Assembly (NCBI RefSeq): GCF_900108225.1
Contig: NZ_FNUZ01000006.1
Location: 124,001 to 188,000, forward strand
DNA length: 64,000 nucleotides
Reading direction: 5' to 3'
DNA from: Thalassococcus halodurans
GTDB taxonomy: Bacteria; Pseudomonadota; Alphaproteobacteria; Rhodobacterales; Rhodobacteraceae
Part shown: positions 34,018 to 42,624 of the stretch, in pieces
How positions within the stretch are numbered: the first letter of the stretch is position 1
Layout of the letters: each line of letters begins with the position of its first letter
The notes under the pieces: generated by a model
Seen by the model: only the letters and a program-made list of their open reading frames with translations
Databases searched by the model: none
What the model was told of the DNA's origin: nothing
Program-made: the position numbers and the translations under genes

Positions 34018-35898
34018 GTGATTCAGAAATTCCTTGGAGCGTTCATTGTCGCACTCGCAAGTGCGCTCGTCCTGTCCGGACCTGTCGCTGCGACGCCTGC
34101 CAAGGAGGCTCCATGGCTTCCCGAGGCGGCGGCCTACCGGCTGACTCTCTTCCTCGGAAATCTCGAACCGCTGCCTTGGGATGACGTCGGGACCGCCTGG
34201 GCCGAACCCTACCGGGGTTCGGAATTCTCTGTTGGTGCATTGGCATGGCTGGACGGCAACAGCGACATCGGACCCGCCCCCCTTCTGGACGCCATCACTC
34301 GCGAAGACCGCCAGGCGGTCTTCGCCGAGGCGACGCGGCTGATCGCGCGCCGGATCGACGAGGAACTGGACCGAGCAGTCATGGCCGACGACCCTGCACG
34401 TGCGCAGCAGGCCGTGCGGACAGCCCGAGAACTCTATCGCTCGTTCGCGGACGGTATCGCGGCTGCTGATCCCGACGCTTCGAGACGCATCGGCCTCGCC
34501 TGGCTGGAACTCAACAGCAGCACAGGTTCCGCCGGTGTTCTTGGTGCTGGTGCCACACCCGCGAGTCGCAAAACCATGGAAGCCGCGCGCGAAGTCATCT
34601 CCCTCTATCTCGCCGAGAATTACCTCGTTGACGATTTCGCGCCGCGCCGGACGCTGAGCGCGCTGCCGGAAACTGTTGTCCTGAGTGGCCGCACCATCGA
34701 GGTGCCGCCTAGCCTGCCGCCGGGGTTTGACATCTTCGATCAGGATCCGCTGCCGCGCCTCGTCCTCAATTTCGAGGAGCAGGGCATCGACGAGACCGAC
34801 CTGCCATTGGTGGCCTATGGCGACATGCTATTCGACAGCGCGCAAATCTTTGGCAATCCGGCGCAGGGTCTCGGGGTCGCTTGTTCGACCTGTCACAACC
34901 GATCGGACGTTAACCAGAGGCTTTTCATTCCGGGTGCGAGCCATCAACCAGGCGCGATCGATGTCGATGGCGCCTTCTTCAACCCGATCTTCAATGACCG
35001 GCGTGATGATCCGATTGACATCCCCAGCCTCCGTGGCCTGCGCTTCACCGGGCCCTACGGCCGCGATGGCCGCTTCGCCTCCTTGCGCGATTTCACCCGC
35101 AACGTGATCGTCAACGAGTTCGGCGGGGATGAACCGACGCCCTTCATGATGGACGCTCTCGTCGCCTACATGCTCGAGTTCGACTTCCTGCCGAATTCCA
35201 TGCTGACGACTGATGGCCGCCTGACCGACACGGCCCAAGCGGCCGCCCGGCGCGGCGAGGAGATCTTCAACCGGCCCTTCGCCGGGCTCGGCGATCGGTC
35301 CTGCGCCAGTTGCCACGTGCCAGACGCGAACTTCCTCGACCGGCAGGCCCACGACATCGGCTCCGTCGCGCCGGGCTACGAGGGGGCTCGCGCCGGTGCG
35401 CTGGACACGCCCACGCTGCTCGGCACGGCCTATACCGCCCCCTATTTCCACGACGGGTCATTGCCGACGCTGGCCGCCGTCGTGGACTGGTTCGACGAGA
35501 CGAAATCGCTTGGGCTGACCGAGGATGACCGCGCCGATCTGACCGCCTATCTCGAGACCGTTGGCGCGGCAGACGAGCCCTATGAGGCCTTCGACACCGA
35601 GAACACCGCTTTCCGGCTGGCATTCGCCGAACTGACGACCTTCGCCTCGACAATCGATACGCTACTGCCGCGGCGGGACGCGGAGCATATCCTGCTGCTG
35701 ACCGACACCGTGGCCGCGGACCTCTCGGCGGACGCCAGTACCATGTCGAACCTCCCCGCCCGGCCCGAGGTCTATGCGCTGGCCGAACGTCTGGCCGCGG
35801 TCGGCGCCGCTGTTCGCGTGGAAGACTGGGAGGCCGCTGAAGCAAGCTGGACCGCGTTCAAGTCCGAAGCCGACGCAATCGAAGAGAGGGCATTCTGA
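34018..35898 (+). CDS. MauG/cytochrome c peroxidase-like di-haem protein
   Basis: 626-residue exported protein: signal peptide (IVALASALVLSGPVAATP), an unusual helical N-terminal part of about 250 residues, then the di-haem peroxidase core with CSTCH at 289-293 and CASCH at 429-433. The conserved SLRGLRFTGPYGRDGRFASL and YTAPYFHDGSLPTLAAVVDW match the MauG/CcpA family. Start GTG 34018 behind CGGAG. Co-transcribed with a phosphonate-type ABC transporter and controlled by a DtxR/MntR-like protein. The N-terminal half resembles a periplasmic helical scaffold of unknown function. Confidence 0.85.
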   Translation: MIQKFLGAFIVALASALVLSGPVAATPAKEAPWLPEAAAYRLTLFLGNLEPLPWDDVGTAWAEPYRGSEFSVGALAWLDGNSDIGPAPLLDAITREDRQAVFAEATRLIARRIDEELDRAVMADDPARAQQAVRTARELYRSFADGIAAADPDASRRIGLAWLELNSSTGSAGVLGAGATPASRKTMEAAREVISLYLAENYLVDDFAPRRTLSALPETVVLSGRTIEVPPSLPPGFDIFDQDPLPRLVLNFEEQGIDETDLPLVAYGDMLFDSAQIFGNPAQGLGVACSTCHNRSDVNQRLFIPGASHQPGAIDVDGAFFNPIFNDRRDDPIDIPSLRGLRFTGPYGRDGRFASLRDFTRNVIVNEFGGDEPTPFMMDALVAYMLEFDFLPNSMLTTDGRLTDTAQAAARRGEEIFNRPFAGLGDRSCASCHVPDANFLDRQAHDIGSVAPGYEGARAGALDTPTLLGTAYTAPYFHDGSLPTLAAVVDWFDETKSLGLTEDDRADLTAYLETVGAADEPYEAFDTENTAFRLAFAELTTFASTIDTLLPRRDAEHILLLTDTVAADLSADASTMSNLPARPEVYALAERLAAVGAAVRVEDWEAAEASWTAFKSEADAIEERAF

Positions 35899-36773
35899 TG
35901 CCAGTCCATCTGACCCGCAGAACGATAATGACCTTGATCGGCGCGGGCGCGGTGTCTTTGGCGACACCTCTCGCCGCGCAGGACGATGCACTGCGGCTTG
36001 CCTTCATCCCGCAGGAGAACCCGGAGAAGCTGCTTGGCGATATCGAGGCCATCACCGGCTGGCTGGCCAGTGAGATCGGCGTCCCTGTCGAAGGGTTCGT
36101 TACCATCGACCATGCAGCGGCGGTCGAGGCGCTGCGAAACGGCGACGCGGATATCTCCTTCATGGGCGCCCTGCCCTTCGTTCTGGCCGAGGCCGAGATC
36201 GGTGCCGTGCCGCTCCTGTCCGAAGTCTACCGCGACGCGCCGAGTTATACGGGCCGCATCTTCGTGCGCCGCGACAGCGGCATCCGAGCGCTCGCCGACC
36301 TGCGCGGGCGCGACATCGCATTCGCGGATCCGATCTCGGAATCGGGCTATCTCTATCCGCTCGCCGAATTCGTTGAGGCCGGGCTGGTCGAAGGCCCCGG
36401 AGAGGCAGAGGCATTCTTCGGCCGCATCTTCTTCGCGGGCGGCTACCAGCAGGCGATGCAGGCGATGGCCGAAGGCCTGGTCGATGCCGCAGGCGCCAGC
36501 CAGTATGCCGACCTGCTTCTGACGCCGCAGCAACAGGCGGAGGTAGCCTGGATCGCGGAAAGCGCGCCGATCCCGAGCCATTTGGTGATCGCTCGCCCGG
36601 GGCTCGATGCCGCTCTGCGGGACCGTTTTGTCGACGCAATGCTGCGGCTCAACGAGCCGGAGCACCGCAACAAGCTGGGCTTTCTTTATGGACCGGATGG
36701 CTATGTCAGGGCCGACGGGGCCGCCTATGACGGCGTACGCGATATGGCGAAGCAATACGGGCTGTTGCGATGA
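35898..36773 (+). CDS. PhnD-type periplasmic substrate-binding protein
   Basis: 291 residues, signal peptide (IMTLIGAGAVSLATPLAAQ), then the PhnD/PtxB fold with LRLAFIPQENPEKLLGDIEA, DADISFMGALPFVLAEAE and DPISESGYLYPLAEFVEAGL. The ATG shares one base with the MauG-like stop (TGATG). PhnD proteins bind phosphonates, phosphite or phosphate; under an MntR/DtxR-type regulator and beside a di-haem protein the ligand may differ. Confidence 0.88.
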   Translation: MPVHLTRRTIMTLIGAGAVSLATPLAAQDDALRLAFIPQENPEKLLGDIEAITGWLASEIGVPVEGFVTIDHAAAVEALRNGDADISFMGALPFVLAEAEIGAVPLLSEVYRDAPSYTGRIFVRRDSGIRALADLRGRDIAFADPISESGYLYPLAEFVEAGLVEGPGEAEAFFGRIFFAGGYQQAMQAMAEGLVDAAGASQYADLLLTPQQQAEVAWIAESAPIPSHLVIARPGLDAALRDRFVDAMLRLNEPEHRNKLGFLYGPDGYVRADGAAYDGVRDMAKQYGLLR

Positions 36774-37552
36774 GCACAGCTATCGAAATAGACGACCTGA
36801 GTTTTGCCCATACGGGCGCGGACCTCCCGGCGCTGGAGCGGGTCTCGTTTCGGGTTTCGGCGGGCGAGAGCGTCGCTTTGCTCGGCCCGTCCGGGGCGGG
36901 CAAGACGACCCTGCTGGCACTGCTCGACGGCAGGCTCCAAGGCTGGAGCGGGCGGGTATCGGTTCTGGGTGCGCCGCTCGATCCCGACCTCCCGCCGCCG
37001 AGCGCGCGCCGTTCGGATACCGGTTTCGTGTTTCAGGAGTTTGCATTGGTCGAACGCTCCACGGTTCTGCGTAACGTCCTCAATGGCCGCCTGGGGCGCA
37101 TGTCTCCCCTGCGCGCCCTGATGGGGTCATCGACCAAGCACGATCTGGAGATTGCGCGCACGGTACTTGCCGATTGCGGCATTTCCGATCTTGCCGAACG
37201 CAGGGTCGACAGCCTCAGCGGCGGGCAGCGGCAGCGCGTCGCCATCGCGCGGTGTCTAGCGCAGGAACCACGGCTTATTCTGGCCGATGAACCGGTAAGC
37301 AACCTCGACCCCGCGCGTGCAGGTGAGATCCTGGCGCTGCTGGCCGGGGCGGCGCAAGCGCGCGGCGCGACGGCGCTGTTTTCGTCGCACCAGCCCGACC
37401 TGGCGCGGCGTTTCGCGCAGCGCATCATCGGCATGCGGGCCGGGCGGATCGCCTTCGATGTGCCGACCTCCGAGTTGAACGATGATGCGACGGCGGAGCT
37501 CTATCGGGAGGTAGAGCCAATCCCCGGTATCGGCCTCAGGGCGGTGTCCTGA
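36770..37552 (+). CDS. PhnC-type ABC transporter ATP-binding protein
   Basis: 260 residues; Walker A LLGPSGAGKTTLLALL, signature SLSGGQRQRVAIARCLAQ and Walker B LILADEPVSNLDP. Overlaps the binding-protein gene by ATGA and the permease start by one base. A PhnC/phosphonate-type ATPase by similarity; an oddity is the FQEFALVERSTVLRNVLNGR region, typical of this class. Confidence 0.92.
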   Translation: MSTAIEIDDLSFAHTGADLPALERVSFRVSAGESVALLGPSGAGKTTLLALLDGRLQGWSGRVSVLGAPLDPDLPPPSARRSDTGFVFQEFALVERSTVLRNVLNGRLGRMSPLRALMGSSTKHDLEIARTVLADCGISDLAERRVDSLSGGQRQRVAIARCLAQEPRLILADEPVSNLDPARAGEILALLAGAAQARGATALFSSHQPDLARRFAQRIIGMRAGRIAFDVPTSELNDDATAELYREVEPIPGIGLRAVS

Positions 37553-38310
37553 TGGCGTTCCGCGGGTTTGGCGGCTTTGCGACGAGCGGTCTGATCGCAG
37601 CCGCGATCCTGTGGTCCTTCGCCACGACCGATGTCGAGTTGTCGCGTCTCATGTCGGCCGGCCCGCGCATTGCCGATTTCCTCGGTCGCATGTTTCCGCC
37701 TGACCCGACGGTGATGGCCGAGATCAAGAAGGGCAGCGCGGAAACGCTGAGGATCGCGATCCTCGGCACCCTCGGTGCTGTGATCCTGTCCGTTCCCCTC
37801 GGCATTCTCGCGTCTGAGACGATGGTATCCCCTGCGGTGTTCCGGTCGATCCGAACGCTGCTTGCCTTCATCCGGGCGATTCCGCTGATCCTCGTGGCCA
37901 TGCTCATGGTGGGCGCTGTCGGGCTCGGGCCGCTGCCCGGCATCATCGCGGTCGCCTTTCATGCAACGGGGATGCTCGCCAAGTTCTATGCCGAGGCGAT
38001 CGACGGCGTGTCCCGCGCGCCGATCGCCGCGCTGGAAAGCGCGGGCGCCGGACCGCTCGTGCGGCTCAGGCATGCGATCTGGCCGCAGATGGCCCCAGTC
38101 ATTGCCCGCGACACGATTTTCCGGTTCGAACTGAACCTGCGCGAGTCGCTGATCCTCGGCATTGTCGGCGCGGGTGGGATCGGCTTCTACATCCAGACCT
38201 ACGTGAGATCCTTCCAGTATGATAAGGCCGCCAGCGTCACGATTGCGGTCGTCGTCATGGTCATGGCCATTGAGGCGATCAACGTCGCACTGCGGCGCCG
38301 CTTCACCTGA
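37552..38310 (+). CDS. PhnE-type ABC transporter permease
   Basis: 252-residue permease with about six helices. The EAA loop is ALESAGAGPLVRLRHAIWPQ and the C-terminal part LRESLILGIVGAGGIGFYIQ is characteristic of PhnE. It completes a four-gene unit (di-haem protein, PhnD-, PhnC- and PhnE-type). Confidence 0.92.
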   Translation: MAFRGFGGFATSGLIAAAILWSFATTDVELSRLMSAGPRIADFLGRMFPPDPTVMAEIKKGSAETLRIAILGTLGAVILSVPLGILASETMVSPAVFRSIRTLLAFIRAIPLILVAMLMVGAVGLGPLPGIIAVAFHATGMLAKFYAEAIDGVSRAPIAALESAGAGPLVRLRHAIWPQMAPVIARDTIFRFELNLRESLILGIVGAGGIGFYIQTYVRSFQYDKAASVTIAVVVMVMAIEAINVALRRRFT

Positions 38311-38313
38311 TCC

Positions 38314-38826
38314 TTAGGCGTAAATGTCGATCGGTGTCCCGTCCCTGACCATGGCATAGATTTCCTCGATCTGGCGGTCAGTGACGGCGATGCAGCCTGC
38401 CGTCCAGTCGCGGACATTCATTGGGTCGATCCCCTTGCGCGGTCCTCCGTGGATGAAAATGTCGCCACCGGGCGACTTTCCTTGAGCCTGCGCAAAAGCG
38501 ATGTCTGCCGCGTTGGGATATGAGATGCCAATCGACAGGTGAAAGAGGCTCTCCGGGTTGCGCCGATCAATCACGTAGGAGCCCTCCGGCGTACGGCCGT
38601 CCCCCTCGAACTGCTTGTGACCTTCGGGCGCGAAGCCTAATCCGATGGGATAGGTCCGCAAGACGTCATCCACCCCGTCCAGAACCAGAAACCGCTGTGC
38701 CTTATACATGCGTAGCCGGGTCACTTCGGGTCCGTTGTAAGACCGGAACTTGCTGGCACAACCTGACAGGAAGGAGGCCAATCCGCCCATCAAAAAGGCG
38801 CGCCGTGGAAATCTGGTGTTTGTCAC
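38314..38826 (-). CDS. L,D-transpeptidase, lipoprotein form
   Basis: 170 residues with a Tat-like RR motif and a lipobox FLSGC (Cys23), so a lipid-anchored YkuD-fold enzyme. Catalytic His126 (FIHGGPRKG) and Cys145 (DWTAGCIAVTD) match the HxxG...S/TxGC motif. L,D-transpeptidases form 3-3 cross-links or attach proteins to peptidoglycan. Convergent with the PhnE gene (3-bp gap) and 63 bp downstream of the Zn/Cd ATPase, with which it could be co-transcribed. Confidence 0.88.
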   Translation of the reverse strand: MTNTRFPRRAFLMGGLASFLSGCASKFRSYNGPEVTRLRMYKAQRFLVLDGVDDVLRTYPIGLGFAPEGHKQFEGDGRTPEGSYVIDRRNPESLFHLSIGISYPNAADIAFAQAQGKSPGGDIFIHGGPRKGIDPMNVRDWTAGCIAVTDRQIEEIYAMVRDGTPIDIYA

Positions 38827-38889
38827 TGCTCGACGCCCCTTTTTGCGAGGTCTGTTGGTGCCAGAGGTTACTCTACCGAAGACGTCGGA

Positions 38890-41286
38890 TCAATGACCGT
38901 GCGCCAGTGCTCCCTTCGCCATCTGCTCGCCCACCGGTTCACCGCCCGAAGGCCCGTCCTTGATCCGATGGCCGTTCAAAAGCCGCAGCGCATTGGCGAC
39001 CACCAACAGGGAAACGCCTACATCCGCAGCGATGGCGCCCCACATCGAGGCCATCCCGAACGCGGTCAGCCCGACGAACAGCGCCTTTGTTGCCAGCGAT
39101 ATACCGATATTCTGGTGGATAATCGTCATTGTCCGCCGAGAGTGAGTAATCAGCCACGGCACTCGAGCCAGATCGTCGGTCATCAGTGCAATATCTGCCG
39201 TTTCGATCGCCGCATCCGATCCGACAGCCCCCATGGCAATGGCATAATGCGCGCGCGCCATTGCGGGCGCGTCGTTCACGCCGTCGCCGATCATCGCCAC
39301 CATATCGTGGCATTCCACCAGTTCCTCGATGGCCTTCACCTTGTCTTCTGGCAAGAGTTCGGCGCGCACCTCGTCAATGCCGACCTCGGCCGCCACCGCA
39401 CGTGCGGTGCGTTCGTTGTCGCCCGTCAACATCACGATTGTCTTCACACCCTGCGCGTGCAGACGCGCAACGATACCCTTTGCATCGGGGCGAATGCGGT
39501 CACGAAGCTCCAGCACGCCGGTCACGCCGGTCTCGTCACCCACGGCAACCAGGGTGCTGCCTGCCCCTTCGATCCGGTCCCGAAGATCCGCCGGAATGGC
39601 ATTGCTGAAACCTTTCTCTTGGGCAAACCGATCTGATCCGAGCCAGATCGCGCGCCGGTCGGCGCGTCCTTCGAGCCCGCGCCCAGGCACGGTCCGCGTG
39701 TCCTCTGCGGCAGACACGGAAACACCATCGCTTTCTGCGCGCGCGAGGATGGCGCGTGCCAGCGGGTGCGAGGACCGCGCCTCCAGACTGGCTGCCAGCG
39801 TGATGATTTCGCGAGCGGAGGCTTCACCCAGCGGGTGAACCGCCGCCACCTCAGGCTCGCCCATGGTGATCGTTCCCGTCTTGTCCATCGCCAGCGCTGT
39901 GGTGCGCCCTGGCGCTTCGACATAAGCGCCGCCCTTGATGAGCACCCCTGCTCGCGCCGAAGCGGCCAGCGCTGCTACAATGGACACCGGCGTAGAAATG
40001 ACCAGTGCGCAAGGACATGCGATGACAAGAAGGACCAGCGCATTGTAGAACCAATAGTCCCAGGCGCCGCCGAGCAAGAGTGGCGGCACCACCGCGATGG
40101 TGATCGCCACCGCCATCACGATGGGTGTATAAATGCGCGCGAATTTCGCCACCCATTGCTCGACCGGCGCGCGGCGGGCATGGGCATCACCGACCAGACG
40201 GATGATCTTGGCCAACACTGTGTCGGAAGCTGCCTTGGTCGCTCGTACCGTCAGTGTGCCTTCGCCGTTGATCGTGCCGGCATAGACCTCATCGCCCGGC
40301 TCCTTTGGCACGAGCGCGCTTTCTCCGGTAATGGGAGCCTGATCGACGGCTCCCGCCCCCTCCACCACTTCACCGTCGAGGGGGATGCGGTCGCCGCCGC
40401 GCACAATGAAGCGATCGTTCACGGCGACCTCTGCCGCAGGCACATCGGTTTCGCTGCCATCTGATCGGATCACCCGAGCTGTCGGCGGCGCCAGATCCAG
40501 CAAGGCCGATACCGCGTTGCGGGCCCGCCCCACACTCCAGCTCTCAAGGTAAAGCGAAAGTGAGAAGAAAAACGCAACCGTCGCGGCCTCGAAGAATTCG
40601 CCCAGCCCGATGGCACCCGCCACTGCGACCACCATCAACAAGTTCATGTCAGGGGAAAACCGTCGCGCGGAAGACCAAGCCTTGGGCGCGACCAGCCAGA
40701 CCCCGAAGAGAATTGCCACCGCGAATAACCCTGCTTCCGCGAGTGGCATCGGCATTTCTCCGTGCCCTGCGAATAGCCCGAGCGCACCACCCATGCCGGT
40801 TTCGACGATGTGGTAGAGAAAACCTGCCACCCAGAAGCCGCCGCTGAGCGCGGTAAACCGCTTTTGACGTGCCAGATGCGCGGCCTGATTCTCTGCTGCG
40901 TTGTCGGCGTCCCACGGTTTTGCGCTCATGCCGGTACTCGCGACCAGTTGCGAAATCTCGTTGTCCGAAATCCCGACTGCGGTATCCAGAATTGTCATCC
41001 GCCCATTGATGACATCGAACGCCAGATGCTCAGTCCCGCCGACTTTTGGACCGACCACCCTATTCAGGATTGCCACCTCTTCGGCACAATCCAGACCGGA
41101 AACTTGAAAACTTCGCCCATTCGACGGGATGGATTCTGCCGGTCCCGTGTTGGCTCCAGCACCGCAGCACGCAGCACCATCTCCATGAGAGTAGCGAGCT
41201 ACGCTCGCATGTTTGTGATCATCAACATGATCGTGACTGCAGTCAGAGCTGTGCTTGTGGTCGTGGCGGTGGCCATTGGAAGACAT
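38890..41286 (-). CDS. Zn/Cd/Pb-exporting P1B-type ATPase
   Basis: 798 residues. A His/Cys-rich N-terminus (HRHDHKHSSDCSHDHVDDHK) and one metal-binding domain with GLDCAEE; transmembrane CPC in VIACPCALVIS near residue 422 and the phosphorylation site DKTGTI near 467; nucleotide motif [13 protein letters not shown]. The GxDCxxE site and His-rich tail mark the ZntA/CadA group. Promoter P4 (41320-41350) precedes it with the same type of MerR dyad as the other divalent-metal genes. Confidence 0.94.
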   Translation of the reverse strand: MSSNGHRHDHKHSSDCSHDHVDDHKHASVARYSHGDGAACCGAGANTGPAESIPSNGRSFQVSGLDCAEEVAILNRVVGPKVGGTEHLAFDVINGRMTILDTAVGISDNEISQLVASTGMSAKPWDADNAAENQAAHLARQKRFTALSGGFWVAGFLYHIVETGMGGALGLFAGHGEMPMPLAEAGLFAVAILFGVWLVAPKAWSSARRFSPDMNLLMVVAVAGAIGLGEFFEAATVAFFFSLSLYLESWSVGRARNAVSALLDLAPPTARVIRSDGSETDVPAAEVAVNDRFIVRGGDRIPLDGEVVEGAGAVDQAPITGESALVPKEPGDEVYAGTINGEGTLTVRATKAASDTVLAKIIRLVGDAHARRAPVEQWVAKFARIYTPIVMAVAITIAVVPPLLLGGAWDYWFYNALVLLVIACPCALVISTPVSIVAALAASARAGVLIKGGAYVEAPGRTTALAMDKTGTITMGEPEVAAVHPLGEASAREIITLAASLEARSSHPLARAILARAESDGVSVSAAEDTRTVPGRGLEGRADRRAIWLGSDRFAQEKGFSNAIPADLRDRIEGAGSTLVAVGDETGVTGVLELRDRIRPDAKGIVARLHAQGVKTIVMLTGDNERTARAVAAEVGIDEVRAELLPEDKVKAIEELVECHDMVAMIGDGVNDAPAMARAHYAIAMGAVGSDAAIETADIALMTDDLARVPWLITHSRRTMTIIHQNIGISLATKALFVGLTAFGMASMWGAIAADVGVSLLVVANALRLLNGHRIKDGPSGGEPVGEQMAKGALAHGH

Positions 41287-41319
41287 GGGATTGACCTCGG
41301 GATTCGTTCATTCCACATT

Positions 41320-41350
41320 GAAATAACCCCTACAGTAACTAGAGCTTCAA
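41320..41350 (-). promoter_or_regulatory. MerR-type promoter/operator P4 (Zn/Cd/Pb ATPase)
   Basis: Minus strand: -35 TTGAAG (41345-41350), 19-bp spacer CTCTAGTTACTGTAGGGGT, -10 TATTTC (41320-41325). CTCTAGTTACTGTAG is nearly symmetric and closely matches classical ZntR/PbrR-like operators. Confidence 0.85.
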
Positions 41351-41455
41351 GAGCTAAAACAAAAATTTGGTCAAGTAAGGACACAGACCTGCGGAACCTT
41401 GAAACGCGCCGCTAAGTCTGAAGACGCGGCTGACCTGCCAAAGAGTGAGATAGAT

Positions 41456-41725
41456 ATGCTTCAAAAATATGCGGTGATCATGGTTGCAACATTGGCCCTG
41501 GCTGGCTGCGCGGTGCCTTCTAAGGAAGACAACGATCCATTCAGGATCGGCAATGTTCCAGAATCTGTCGCAGCCCTCGCTGCACCCGACCAGGATCTCA
41601 TCACGGCACGGCTACGTCCCGAAGATAATTGCTATTGGTATGCCCATAGTGGGCCTGTGGAAACGACCTTGGTCCCGTTGCGATCGGCAGGCGGCAATCC
41701 CATCTGCGTCGCGCGCCAATCCTGA
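41456..41725 (+). CDS. Small lipoprotein of unknown function
   Basis: 89 residues; signal peptide and lipobox LALAGCAV. The mature part includes DNCYWYAHSGPVETTLVPLR and ends NPICVARQS, with two Cys that may pair. No recognised family. It is convergent with the L,D-transpeptidase at 41765 and divergent from the ATPase. A client of the Lgt/LspA/Lnt enzymes of this island is a reasonable guess. Confidence 0.6.
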   Translation: MLQKYAVIMVATLALAGCAVPSKEDNDPFRIGNVPESVAALAAPDQDLITARLRPEDNCYWYAHSGPVETTLVPLRSAGGNPICVARQS

Positions 41726-41764
41726 TTGACGCGTCCAAGCGTCGGATTGACGGCGCGGCTTGGG

Positions 41765-42430
41765 TCAACTCTGCGGAGTCACGCTGTCCTCGGCCGAATA
41801 TAGGAACGCCATCGAGCCAATCTCCACATTCGGATACAGATCGTTTATGTGCGCCATGACCATCCGGACGCAACCGGAACTTGCTCGGCCGCCGATGCTT
41901 CGCGGCTGTGGTGTACCATGGATGCGCAGATAGGTGTCTCGGTCCCCGACAAAGAGATAAAGCGCCCGTGACCCGAGCGCGTTCTCAGGTCCGGGTTCCA
42001 TACCGTCAGCGATATCGGCGTAGAGCTCCGGGTCGCGGTCAATCATGTTCTGTGTTGGCTGCCAATGCGGCCACCTGACCTTGCGCTTAATCGTGTAGAC
42101 ACCCGGCTCATAAAGTTTGCCACGAGCAATCGCTACGCCATAGCGCATCGCCGTGCCGCCTTCCTCGATATGGTAAAGATAGCGCGCGACAGCATCGACA
42201 TGGATGTCACCGGCCACAAGACCATCTTTAGTTATAACCCGCTGCGGCAGAAAGCGCGGGTGCAGGCCCCACGGGTTTGATGTGGCTGGGTTATAGCCCG
42301 GCGGTGTAATCTGTGCATCCCAAGCCGCCTTTTCCGCTTCAGTGGGCCAGGTGTCAGCGAGGAGCGGACTCGAGATAGACGCCGAGAACAATGCGGCAGT
42401 CGTCTGGATGAAGTGTCGTCTTGTCAGCAT
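41765..42430 (-). CDS. L,D-transpeptidase (YkuD), Tat-type signal
   Basis: 221 residues from ATG 42430 (LTRRHFIQTTAALFSASISS, RR signal). YkuD domain with His in LRIHGTPQPRSIG and Cys in GRASSGCVRMVMAHINDLY. Preceded by promoter P5. The protein is nearly the same as that at 51202-51867 over its whole length, a duplication inside the island. Metal-controlled wall cross-linking is suggested by P5. Confidence 0.93.
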   Translation of the reverse strand: MLTRRHFIQTTAALFSASISSPLLADTWPTEAEKAAWDAQITPPGYNPATSNPWGLHPRFLPQRVITKDGLVAGDIHVDAVARYLYHIEEGGTAMRYGVAIARGKLYEPGVYTIKRKVRWPHWQPTQNMIDRDPELYADIADGMEPGPENALGSRALYLFVGDRDTYLRIHGTPQPRSIGGRASSGCVRMVMAHINDLYPNVEIGSMAFLYSAEDSVTPQS

Positions 42431-42552
42431 ATAGATTGCTCCGTTCACGCATTGGACGGCAAACCGAACCTTACCCCGAACGCAGTGTTGTTCGCCCGGG
42501 AAAGAGTGAGGCGTTATTGGCAACTTGCTCCATGGTGCCGTTCTATGTCGGT

Positions 42553-42583
42553 GGCTTAACTCCTAAAGCTACTAGAGGTTCAA
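42553..42583 (-). promoter_or_regulatory. MerR-type promoter/operator P5 (L,D-transpeptidase)
   Basis: Minus strand: -35 TTGAAC (42578-42583), 19-bp spacer CTCTAGTAGCTTTAGGAGT, -10 TAAGCC (42553-42558). Leader of about 115 nt to ATG 42430. Same dyad family as P1-P4. Confidence 0.78.
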
Positions 42584-42624
42584 GAGAAATTTTCTGTTAT
42601 CAATAGACGCTGCTACTAATGGAG

